Below are positions 1 through 4,282 of a stretch of 5,582 nt of DNA, piece by piece. This DNA is from Methylocapsa sp. (GTDB lineage Bacteria; Pseudomonadota; Alphaproteobacteria; Rhizobiales; Beijerinckiaceae), in assembly GCA_003162995.1 (NCBI GenBank), contig PLUZ01000323.1:1-5582 (forward strand). The letters run 5' to 3'. Every line of letters starts with the position of its first letter. Within the stretch, counting starts at the first letter, position 1. Under the pieces are notes generated by a model that did no database searches, was not told the origin of the DNA, and saw only the letters and a list, made by a program, of their open reading frames with translations. The translations under genes were made by a program, and so were the position numbers.

Positions 1-224
1 ATAATGAACGCATGGCAGAAATCTTGGAGCAAATCATTGCAAGTGGCATGGAATCCGGCGAATTTCAGCGGGGAGATGCGACCCTTGCATCACGTCTCGT
101 CAACACCGCTTGCGTCCGGTTCAGCCATCCGCGCCTGATCGAGGAATTTGAGCAGGAACCTGAACCGACCTCCGACCAAATCATCGGTTTTTGCCTTACG
201 GCGCTGACCAAGCAGCCTGACTGA
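1..224 (+). CDS. TetR-family regulator, C-terminal part (5' end outside the window)
   Basis: The reading frame is open from the first bases (codons from base 3: N-E-R-M-A-E-I-L-E-Q...) and stops at 222-224, so the in-frame ATG at 12 is internal rather than a start. About 73 C-terminal residues are visible. The pattern of amphipathic helices, G-M-E-S-G-E-F (an 'x-G-x-x-x-G-E-F' motif), then A-x-R-L-V-x-x-A, F-x-H-P-R-L-I and a last helix I-I-G-F-C-L-T-A-L, is typical of the ligand-binding and dimerisation domain of TetR repressors, where this half forms the last helices. The DNA-binding half is not in the window, so no ligand or target can be proposed. It faces the following Crp/Fnr gene tail to tail across about 110 bases and shows no sign of belonging to the duplicated region. 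The family call is by recall of the C-terminal pattern only. Confidence 0.72.
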   Translation, partial: NERMAEILEQIIASGMESGEFQRGDATLASRLVNTACVRFSHPRLIEEFEQEPEPTSDQIIGFCLTALTKQPD

Positions 225-287
225 GCCGGCCGCAGAGACAAAGTCACATTCGCCAGGCCGCGCCGCATCGACCCGATGTGGCCTCTG

Positions 288-349
288 CTATTTCGACCCG
301 ACCGTATTGCGGTCGACCGTATGAGGAGGCGGCGTCAGGAAGACTTCGA
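288..349 (-). pseudogene. Detached C-terminal coding remnant of Crp/Fnr copy 1 (one-base deletion)
   Basis: Adding one base between 349 and 350 joins K-N-H of copy 1 to 20 further residues, beginning F-E-V-F-L-T-P-P and ending N-T-V-G-S-K, followed by TAG at 288-290. The same part of copy 2 is also exactly 20 residues (F-D-D-F-L-K-P-P ... N-T-C-G-R-K) and ends at the equivalent TAG (1396-1398); 10 of 20 residues match. Equal length and a shared stop position are hard to explain by chance. The ancestral gene therefore very likely ended here, and copy 1 now stops 16 residues early at 335. A sequencing error would look the same. Confidence 0.8.
299..315. repeat. Short hairpin between the convergent TetR and Crp/Fnr genes
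   Basis: CGACCG (299-304) and CGGTCG (310-315) form a perfect 6-bp stem around TATTG. It lies between the 3' ends of two convergent genes, inside the detached C-terminal remnant of Crp/Fnr copy 1. No T-tract follows on either strand, so a Rho-independent terminator is not supported. It may be chance or a weak bidirectional structure. Confidence 0.3.
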
Positions 350-1039
350 GTGATTTTTGACGACAGCGTAGCACTCGCACGACGCCTTTTCGAGGCCGAA
401 GCGATCGAGAACTTGAATGGTTCCCCGATGATAGTTGATAAGGCCTTCCCTCTGCAGTGCCTGCGCCGCAAGTGTCACCGACTTGCGATTGACGCCTAAT
501 ACGTCGGCCAAAAATTCATGCGTGTAGCCCAAATATCGGCCGTCGGCTCTGTCATGCATCATGAGCAGCCACCGGCAAATCCTCTGCTGGGTTGTGTGCA
601 GGGCGTTGCACGCGACTGTCTGCTGAATCTGAGCCAGCAAGGTCTCAGAATAGCTGACGAAGAGATTGCGAATCTGTGCGCTGCGCTCGAATTCCACGTG
701 GAGAATGTCGATCCTAACGCGAACCATGGCGCCTTGCAGCTGCACAAGACTTCGATTGAAGGAGGTGCGGCTATACATGGCGGCGAAGAGGCCGAACGCG
801 CCTTCGCGCCCAATGTTTGCCGTCTCGATCGCCGTCCCGTCCATTAGAACCGTTAACAAAGAGATGACGGCACCATCGGGGAAATAAGCGTGGTGGAGGA
901 CGCCGCCCGCCTCGCAGATGACATCGCCAAGCTTGAATTCGACTCTCTCGAGATAGGGATCGACCCGCTTGCGGCTTTCTTTCTCAAATGCGTCCAGCAA
1001 CAGATTACGTGGTGCAATACTTAGTTGCTTATTAGCCAT
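335..1039 (-). CDS. Crp/Fnr-family transcriptional regulator, copy 1 (C-terminus altered)
   Basis: A protein of 234 residues. Residues about 30-130 fit the effector-binding beta-roll (L-G-D-V-I-C-E-A-G, then A-Y-F-P-D-G and I-G-R-E-G-A-F-G-L-F). Residues about 150-215 fit the winged helix-turn-helix, with the HTH at 173-201 (T-H-E-F-L-A-D-V-L-G-V-N-R-K-S-V-T...E-G-L-I). It belongs to the Hyphomicrobiales group ending in S-C-E-C-Y-A-V-V. The FNR N-terminal cysteine cluster is absent, and the cyclic-nucleotide signature is not recognisable, so the effector is unknown. By hand count it matches copy 2 (1396-2148) at about 77% over 230 residues without gaps, including a run of 29 identical residues before the HTH. 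The start ATG 1037-1039 matches the paralog's N-terminus; GGA lies about 7 bases upstream. The last four residues, S-K-S-S, are out of frame relative to the paralog. A local DNA-binding regulator of this locus is the natural reading. Confidence 0.92.
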   Translation of the reverse strand: MANKQLSIAPRNLLLDAFEKESRKRVDPYLERVEFKLGDVICEAGGVLHHAYFPDGAVISLLTVLMDGTAIETANIGREGAFGLFAAMYSRTSFNRSLVQLQGAMVRVRIDILHVEFERSAQIRNLFVSYSETLLAQIQQTVACNALHTTQQRICRWLLMMHDRADGRYLGYTHEFLADVLGVNRKSVTLAAQALQREGLINYHRGTIQVLDRFGLEKASCECYAVVKNHSKSS

Positions 1040-1061
1040 TTACAATTCCAAATATTTAACG

Positions 1062-1093
1062 ATGCCCGGCAGGTGCGAACGGCAAATGGGCAT
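1062..1093. repeat. Inverted repeat in the leader of Crp/Fnr copy 1
   Basis: ATGCCC (1062-1067) pairs with GGGCAT (1088-1093) as a perfect 6-bp stem around a 20-base loop. It lies 23-54 bases upstream of the copy 1 start codon, so it would be in the 5' untranslated region of a minus-strand transcript starting in the AT-rich block near 1140-1190. Copy 2 shows no equivalent. A role is unproven. Confidence 0.3.
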
Positions 1094-1172
1094 TGGAGGT
1101 CAGGTTGTGGCGAGAGACTTTCAGCGTGTATTTCTGTAGCAAATATAATGAATATTTCTTTTGCTTTTTGTT

Positions 1173-1190
1173 TGTGGTGTACGCCACAGA
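1173..1190. promoter_or_regulatory. Crp-like operator candidate, unit 1
   Basis: TGTGGTGTACGCCACA (1173-1188) is a near-perfect palindrome, 7 of 8 base pairs, with the TGTGG-N6-CCACA layout of Crp-family sites (Escherichia coli consensus TGTGA-N6-TCACA). Its centre is about 141 bases upstream of the Crp/Fnr copy 1 start. Related sites occur about 136 bases upstream of copy 2 (2277-2296) and upstream of small gene copy B (2722-2741). Next to it, AAATATAAT (1141-1149) and TTGTTTGTGGT (1169-1179) also recur upstream of copy 2. Autoregulation by the adjacent Crp/Fnr proteins is inferred; no reliable -35/-10 pair could be assigned. Confidence 0.5.
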
Positions 1191-1224
1191 ATGGCAGGTA
1201 GTTAATTACGGTACACTACGTGCA

Positions 1225-1310
1225 ATGCATTGTCATCTTTATGGCAAAAATGGGATCAGATAAGACGTGTACGAGGGACATCGTTACCGAAGGCGTCGTA
1301 TTTCAATGAA
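1225..1310 (+). pseudogene. Decayed relic of the small domain gene in unit 1 (fourth copy)
   Basis: ATG at 1225 opens M-H-C-H-L-Y and stops after 12 codons. It sits divergently from Crp/Fnr copy 1 just as copy A sits next to Crp/Fnr copy 2 (185 versus 204 bases between starts). M-H-C-H-L matches the copy starts M-H-Y-R-L and M-N-F-H-L. About 38 bases on, AGACGTGTACGAGGG matches GGACGCGTCCGAGAG of copy B at 11 of 15 positions (the R-V-R-E segment), in another frame. A weak F-x-E-like segment follows near 1300. Beyond that nothing aligns by eye until the end of Crp/Fnr copy 2. The position supports the call more than the sequence does; short matches can be chance. Confidence 0.42.
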
Positions 1311-1395
1311 TCAAATGGCCGTGGACTTGTGATTCCTATTGGGGCAATCAGGTGCCACGCAGCATGTCCAGTGAATGAACCTGCCGTCGCCTCTA

Positions 1396-2148
1396 CTATT
1401 TCCGCCCGCACGTATTTTCCTGAACCGCATACGCAGGCGGTTTCAGAAAGTCGTCGAAGCGCTTCTTGACGATGGCGTAGCACTCGCACGAAGCCTTTTC
1501 GAGGCCGGGACGATCGAGAACTTGCATTTTGCCCCGGCGATAATCGATAAGACCAGCCTTCTGCAGCACCTGCGCCGCAAGTGTCACCGACTTACGATTG
1601 ACGCCCAACACCTCGGCCAAAAACTCATGCGTGAACGCCAAATCTTCGCTGTCGGCCCTATCATGCATCATGAGGAGCCACCGGCAGACCTTCTGCTGAG
1701 TTGTGTGCAGGGCGTTACACGCGACTGTCTGCTGAATCTGAGCCAGCAACGTCTCGGAATAGCTGACAAAAAGATTGCGAATGTGCGCGCTGCGCTCGAA
1801 TTCCAATCCCAACACTTTGATCGGGATACGAAGCAAGCCGCCCCGAAGTTGCACAAGGCATCGATTGAAAGACGTCTTGCTATACATGGCCGCAAAGAGG
1901 CCGAACGCACCTTCCCGCCCGATGTTCGCTGTCTCGATCGCCATCCCGTTCTTTAGAACCGTCAACAACGAAAGGACGGCGCCATCGGGGAAATAGGCGT
2001 GATCGAGGACGCCGCCCGCCTCGCAGATAACGTCGCCAAGCATAAAATTGATTCTCTCAAGATGAGGATCGACCCGTGCGCGGCTTTCGCAGTCAAACGC
2101 GTTCAGCAACCGGTTTTTAGGCACAACAATTGATTGTTTGTTGGGCAT
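1396..2148 (-). CDS. Crp/Fnr-family transcriptional regulator, copy 2 (full length)
   Basis: A protein of 250 residues from ATG 2146-2148. It has the same architecture as copy 1: beta-roll effector domain, dimerisation helix (S-Y-S-E-T-L-L-A-Q-I-Q-Q), then a winged HTH containing T-H-E-F-L-A-E-V-L-G-V-N-R-K-S-V-T. It ends S-C-E-C-Y-A-I-V-K-K-R-F-D-D-F-L, the usual C-terminal pattern in this family, plus a 15-residue tail. The frame stays open upstream to 2235, but similarity to copy 1 begins at M-P-N-K-Q (M-A-N-K-Q in copy 1), so 2148 is preferred. An in-frame ATG three codons earlier (2157) comes from an imperfect 9-base duplication, ATGCCCGTC-ATGCCCAAC. Neither start has a clear Shine-Dalgarno site. 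It is divergent from small gene copy A. The helix recognising DNA is nearly identical to copy 1, so both probably bind the same site; the signal sensed is unknown. Confidence 0.93.
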   Translation of the reverse strand: MPNKQSIVVPKNRLLNAFDCESRARVDPHLERINFMLGDVICEAGGVLDHAYFPDGAVLSLLTVLKNGMAIETANIGREGAFGLFAAMYSKTSFNRCLVQLRGGLLRIPIKVLGLEFERSAHIRNLFVSYSETLLAQIQQTVACNALHTTQQKVCRWLLMMHDRADSEDLAFTHEFLAEVLGVNRKSVTLAAQVLQKAGLIDYRRGKMQVLDRPGLEKASCECYAIVKKRFDDFLKPPAYAVQENTCGRK

Positions 2149-2276
2149 GACGGGCATCAAAAGTTCGTACCCCGGCGGAAAAAAGAAAACGCTGGCAAGC
2201 GGAAAAGGTTGCAGCTTATGTTTCCAAACAAGCACAAGCTAAGCATGATGAATATTGAAATATAATATTTATTGTT

Positions 2277-2296
2277 TGTGGTAAGCGTAACAGACA
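2277..2296. promoter_or_regulatory. Crp-like operator candidate between Crp/Fnr copy 2 and small gene A
   Basis: TGTGGTAAGCGTAACAGACA matches the unit 1 site at 13 of 18 positions and the copy B site at 14 of 20, mainly in the outer half-sites GTGG and ACAGA. It is less palindromic than the unit 1 site. A possible + strand -10 box, TATAAA at 2312-2317, has no good -35. With a start near 2324 the operator would be centred near -40, close to the position used by class II Crp-type activators. This is inference; the same site could also act on the minus-strand gene. Confidence 0.45.
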
Positions 2297-2306
2297 ATAA
2301 TTAAAA

Positions 2307-2321
2307 ATAATTATAAATTAT
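2307..2321. repeat. AT-only inverted repeat over the putative -10 of small gene A
   Basis: ATAATT-ATA-AATTAT is a perfect palindrome with 6-base arms and a 3-base centre. It overlaps TATAAA (2312-2317), the best -10 candidate for copy A, and lies 32-46 bases before its ATG. It could be a second operator or simply AT-rich promoter DNA, where short palindromes are common. Confidence 0.3.
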
Positions 2322-2352
2322 CAATACATCTGCTGATTATAGGTTCAGATCA

Positions 2353-2658
2353 ATGCATTATTGCCTGTCTTTTTTCGATGATGATGGGGAGGTCCGCGAT
2401 ATCTGCGCGGCGGATATAGCAACCGAAGACATGGCAATTCACTGGGTGCGAATCGTAGGCGCGGCGTGGGCCAGGCATGGGTCTCGGCAATATGACTGGT
2501 CAAGAATGGAGTTGTCGTGCCAAAGGCGGTGTATCGCTCGGGCTCAAGCCGCAAGGCTCGATTCATTGCCGGTCCGTGCCCGCCAGCCGGTGGAAAGTGG
2601 CGGACGAAGGTCTCGTGCACGATCTCGCCAAAACCAGCTTCGGACCCTCACAAGATAG
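2353..2658 (+). CDS. Small hypothetical protein, copy A of a tandem family
   Basis: A protein of 101 residues of unknown function. Residues 1 to about 65 align with copies B and C: M-H-Y-C-L-S-F-F-D, A-D-I, A-I-H-W-V, V-G-A, then D-W-S-R-M-E-L-S-C and C-I-A-R. Copy A has four extra residues before D-W-S. The general layout (short beta strands, F-x-D-x-x-G, a helix with A-x-x-W, then M-E-L and R-x-A-R) recalls small uncharacterised proteins common in Hyphomicrobiales, but I cannot name a family. There is no signal peptide or membrane segment. The tail from about residue 66 is arginine-rich and of doubtful function; G-T-G-G-A-A-A-G-T-G near 2590 resembles the receiver start of copy C in frame (V-E), so the tail may be a worn receiver relic. 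ATG 2353 fits the paralogs; upstream AGG gives only a weak ribosome site. It is divergent from Crp/Fnr copy 2. Confidence 0.7.
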   Translation: MHYCLSFFDDDGEVRDICAADIATEDMAIHWVRIVGAAWARHGSRQYDWSRMELSCQRRCIARAQAARLDSLPVRARQPVESGGRRSRARSRQNQLRTLTR

Positions 2659-2721
2659 GAACCGCTCGCGCGGCGAAGTCAAAGACGAAGGGTGGCGCTC
2701 AAACTAATTTTTCTACTTTAC

Positions 2722-2741
2722 AGTGGCGTATGTAACAGACA
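2722..2741. promoter_or_regulatory. Crp-like operator candidate upstream of small gene B
   Basis: AGTGGCGTATGTAACAGACA shares GTGG and the 10-base block GTAACAGACA with the site at 2277-2296 (14 of 20 overall). It lies 65-84 bases upstream of the copy B start, compared with 57-76 for copy A. It is either a functional operator copied together with the gene or simply duplicated upstream DNA. Surrounding bases have diverged more, which mildly favours constraint. Confidence 0.4.
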
Positions 2742-2805
2742 GCAGAGCAAGCTGCGCGCATATGGTCCATTTGGGTCATTCTGCCGCGTGCTGGACTTAA
2801 CGGAG

Positions 2806-3045
2806 ATGCACTATCGGCTTTCTTTTTTGGACGAAACCGGACGCGTCCGAGAGCTATGCAAGTCGGACTTCGAAACCGATTGCACCGCAATTCTGTGGAT
2901 GCAGGTCGTCGGCGCGGAGCGGGCTCAGCATTCCGGCTGGTCTATGATGGAGTTGCGGTGCCGCCAGCGTTGTGTCGCGCGTGTCCAGGCTCAAGTTCTC
3001 AGGCGCGCTTGGAAATCCAGCTTGCGCTTCGCGCAAAACCTATAG
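2806..3045 (+). CDS. Small hypothetical protein, copy B (truncated member)
   Basis: Starting at ATG 2806 the product has 79 residues. It aligns from its first residue with copies A and C: M-H-Y-R-L-S-F-L-D-E-T-G-R-V-R-E-L, S-D-F-E-T-D, A-I-L-W-M, V-V-G-A, G-W-S-M-M-E-L-R-C-R-Q-R-C-V-A-R-V. The frame is open upstream to 2692, but those 38 residues have no counterpart in the paralogs, so 2806 is preferred. GGAG directly abuts the ATG, too close for an ideal ribosome site; GGA at 2793-2795 is better placed. After V-Q-A-Q-V-L the protein ends within about 15 residues, where copy C continues through a linker into a receiver. A relic of that receiver lies in the -1 frame just after. Function is unknown; it may be a functional stand-alone domain or an early pseudogene. 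Confidence 0.65.
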   Translation: MHYRLSFLDETGRVRELCKSDFETDCTAILWMQVVGAERAQHSGWSMMELRCRQRCVARVQAQVLRRAWKSSLRFAQNL

Positions 3046-3185
3046 TTCTCATGCCAAAGGATGAAGCCTTCCGATGCGGCATCATGGGTGCAGCATTGCT
3101 ATTGGCCGCGCCAAACTCGGGGAGAGGACGGCATCGTCCTTCTCGCATACGGCGCCGTCAAGACTGGCTTCGACTCTCTTCAATA
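3030..3185 (+). pseudogene. Frame-shifted receiver-like relic behind copy B
   Basis: In the frame -1 to copy B, 3030 onward reads R-A-K-P-I-V-L-M-P-K-D-E-A-F, against R-A-R-P-L-I-L-I-V-E-R-D-D-I at the receiver start of copy C. The DNA at 3030-3052 matches 3599-3621 at 17 of 23 positions. The distance from the C-V-A-R / C-I-A-R codons is 4 bases shorter than in copy C, which accounts for the frame change. Further on, the phosphoacceptor, S/T and lysine motifs of a receiver cannot be found in any frame. A second segment (3124-3175: E-D-G-I-V ... V-K-T-G-F) also has a receiver-start flavour. The stretch 3186-3316 holds nothing I can identify. Confidence 0.5.
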
Positions 3186-3316
3186 TGGGGCCAGCATGCT
3201 CGCGTCTGTCTGGTCCCGCCTTGATCTCAATCAATGCAGGAGCCTTGGAGATATGTATCGAAGGCTGCCGGGCGTGTGCACCAAATGACCAATTGTCTCA
3301 CGGGGGTTTTAACTGA

Positions 3317-3952
3317 GTGAATTTCCATCTTTCTTTTTTGGATGACGAGCGGCGCGTCAAAGAGGTGTGGGAAGCGGATTTCGAAAACGAGCACACCGCG
3401 ATTTGCTGGATGTGGATGGTGGGCGGGGTGCGGGCTCTGAAGCATGACTGGTCTACCATGGAGTTGTTGTGCCGGCGGTGTAGCGCCGGCCAGGTTACAG
3501 ATTGCCCAAGGGTCTCCTGTGGCACTCAAGAATGTTGTATCGCGCGAGTCCCAGCGCGAGTCCTGCAGCCAACCAGCAAAGCGGAGCGGCCGCAACCTCG
3601 CGCAAGGCCACTCATTCTCATCGTGGAACGTGACGACATCACCGCGACGTCCCACGAAAGCATAGCCCTCGATGCCGGTTTCTCGGTGGGCGCATCCTGG
3701 TCAAATTACGCGTCGGCCGGAAAGTGGCTGAGCGCCCACAGTCCCGATGCGGCAATCCTTGACGTAAAGTTGCAGGACAAATCCTGCGTCGAACTCGCGA
3801 AAAAGCTGTCGGAGCGAGAAATACCGTTCCTCGCGGTGTCCGGATATTCCGCCGGCACGCCGGGTCTTAATCGGATTTTCCGCTCTGTCCCTTGGCTGGA
3901 AAAGCCCGTCACAACCGCCGGGTTGCATTTGGCATTGCGCAGCATTCTATAG
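3317..3952 (+). CDS. Small-domain / CheY-like receiver fusion protein, copy C
   Basis: A protein of 211 residues from GTG 3317, chosen because M-N-F-H-L-S-F-L-D aligns with the starts of A and B; GGGGG lies 10 bases upstream. Residues 1-54 and 73-84 form the family domain (A-D-F-E-N-E, A-I-C-W-M-W, D-W-S-T-M-E-L-L-C-R-R, C-I-A-R-V). Residues 55-72 are an insert missing from A and B. It brings a cysteine series C52, C55, C63, C68, C73, C74. Residues 98-211 are a receiver: L-I-L-I-V-E strand, phosphoacceptor D149 in A-A-I-L-D-V, S175 in A-V-S-G-Y, and K196-P in L-E-K-P. The second acid-pocket residue is R105 (E-R in place of the usual D/E-D), so metal binding may be altered. There is no output domain, as in single-domain receivers that act through protein contacts. 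The partner kinase is not in the window. A sensory or redox role for the N-terminal part is speculation. Confidence 0.85.
   Translation: MNFHLSFLDDERRVKEVWEADFENEHTAICWMWMVGGVRALKHDWSTMELLCRRCSAGQVTDCPRVSCGTQECCIARVPARVLQPTSKAERPQPRARPLILIVERDDITATSHESIALDAGFSVGASWSNYASAGKWLSAHSPDAAILDVKLQDKSCVELAKKLSEREIPFLAVSGYSAGTPGLNRIFRSVPWLEKPVTTAGLHLALRSIL
3471..3490. repeat. GC hairpin at the edge of the copy C insert
   Basis: GCCGGCG (3471-3477) and CGCCGGC (3484-3490) form a perfect 7-bp stem around a 6-base loop, inside the coding region. It spans the left edge of the 54-base segment (3479-3532) absent from copies A and B. TGTTGT occurs at 3465-3470 and again at 3533-3538, flanking the segment. 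A small insertion or replication slippage event is possible, but copy C could instead be the ancestral form. Confidence 0.4.
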
Positions 3953-4155
3953 AGCGGAGAGGGGCCTCACACTTTATGGCGCGCAGTGCGCTTGAAAATA
4001 TCACAGCCTAGCAGGGCGGCCGATGGTCCCAGCCGGAGCGGAAACGCCGTGCCAAGCTAACGGCAAGAATGCCGTCCTGAGGGGCCGGGCCAGAAAAAAT
4101 AGCATTCCGGCCGCCGCCTCTTCTTCACTTTCCAGCATTTGCGCGTAACATGACG

Positions 4156-4196
4156 CTAGCCTAGGGAGCGTGGCTCCGCGATGCTGGCCGGGCTAG
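4156..4196. repeat. Nested inverted repeat upstream of the RDD gene
   Basis: CTAGCC (4156-4161) pairs with GGCTAG (4191-4196), and inside it GGAGC (4165-4169) pairs with GCTCC (4173-4177) around GTG. The structure lies between the two TTGCG...TAAC...ATG near-repeats, about 90-125 bases before the RDD start. It could be a leader structure or a regulator site; no known family was recognised. Confidence 0.3.
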
Positions 4197-4271
4197 GCCG
4201 CCCCGCCTTGTTCGATGGTCTTGCAAGAGCCACATCATTTTGCGCCGTTTTACTTGCGTAACCATGTGCAC

Positions 4272-4275
4272 GGAG
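4272..4275 (+). promoter_or_regulatory. Ribosome binding site of the RDD gene
   Basis: GGAG ends 7 bases before ATG 4283, an ideal spacing. It supports 4283 as the start and is the clearest Shine-Dalgarno site in the window. Confidence 0.7.
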
Positions 4276-4282
4276 TGCCAAG

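Larger units (their letters stand above)
243..1310. repeat. Tandem duplication, unit 1
   Basis: This stretch is the first copy of a unit that recurs at about 1345-2400. It contains a minus-strand Crp/Fnr gene, its detached C-terminal coding remnant, the AT-rich control region with the TGTGG site and a relic of the divergent small gene, all in the same order and orientation as in unit 2. Similarity continues about 17 bases past the ancestral stop codon (12 of 17 positions after TAG) and then fades. Boundaries are approximate because they were set by eye. Confidence 0.7.
1345..2400. repeat. Tandem duplication, unit 2
   Basis: This is the second copy of the Crp/Fnr plus small-gene unit. The regulators are far more alike (about 77% of residues) than the divergent small genes, of which only unit 2 keeps an open frame. 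That suggests purifying selection on both regulators and loss of the small gene in unit 1. No flanking direct repeats, transposase or integrase were seen, so unequal recombination is more likely than transposition (inference). Confidence 0.7.
3953..4282. other. 330-base stretch without a gene
   Basis: No frame here has convincing coding character. It contains mutually exclusive 5-bp stems, GCCGT (4046-4050) / ACGGC (4060-4064) / GCCGT (4071-4075), and a 6-bp stem GGCCGG (4083-4088) / CCGGCC (4107-4112) with an A-rich 18-base loop. Near-repeats TTGCGCGTAACATG (4139-4152) and TTGCGTAACCATG (4254-4266) also occur. No stem is followed by a T-tract, so I cannot place a terminator for copy C. The promoter of the RDD gene must lie here or further upstream, but no good -35/-10 pair stands out. 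It marks the end of the duplicated region. Confidence 0.5.

Noticed and set aside
299..315. Rho-independent terminator between the TetR and Crp/Fnr genes
   Set aside because: The 6-bp hairpin has no T-tract on either strand.
1375..1956. A 193-codon + strand open frame across Crp/Fnr copy 2, with a related frame at 518-847 across copy 1
   Set aside because: The two resemble each other only because they are antisense to paralogous genes. The minus-strand products have clear Crp/Fnr domains and family-wide motifs.
335..2148. Assigning the two regulators as cAMP-binding Crp or oxygen-sensing FNR
   Set aside because: Neither the cyclic-nucleotide signature nor the N-terminal cysteine cluster of FNR is visible; only the superfamily call is supported.
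2149..2235. Upstream start of Crp/Fnr copy 2 (M-L-V-W-K-H-K...) giving 279 residues
   Set aside because: The extra 29 residues have no counterpart in copy 1, whose start aligns exactly with M-P-N-K-Q at 2148.
2477..2735. Alternative + strand frames within and after copy A (starts at 2477 and 2517)
   Set aside because: They overlap the family domain of copy A in other frames and have no paralog at the protein level apart from a possible short receiver-like remnant.
2692..2805. Upstream start of small gene B at 2692
   Set aside because: The additional 38 residues lack similarity to copies A and C and would cover the operator-like site at 2722-2741; the family domain begins at 2806.
3034..3045. 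Programmed -1 frameshift joining copy B to the receiver-like relic
   Set aside because: The direction fits, but no X-XXY-YYZ slippery heptamer is present and the relic lacks the phosphoacceptor and lysine motifs, so decay is the simpler reading.
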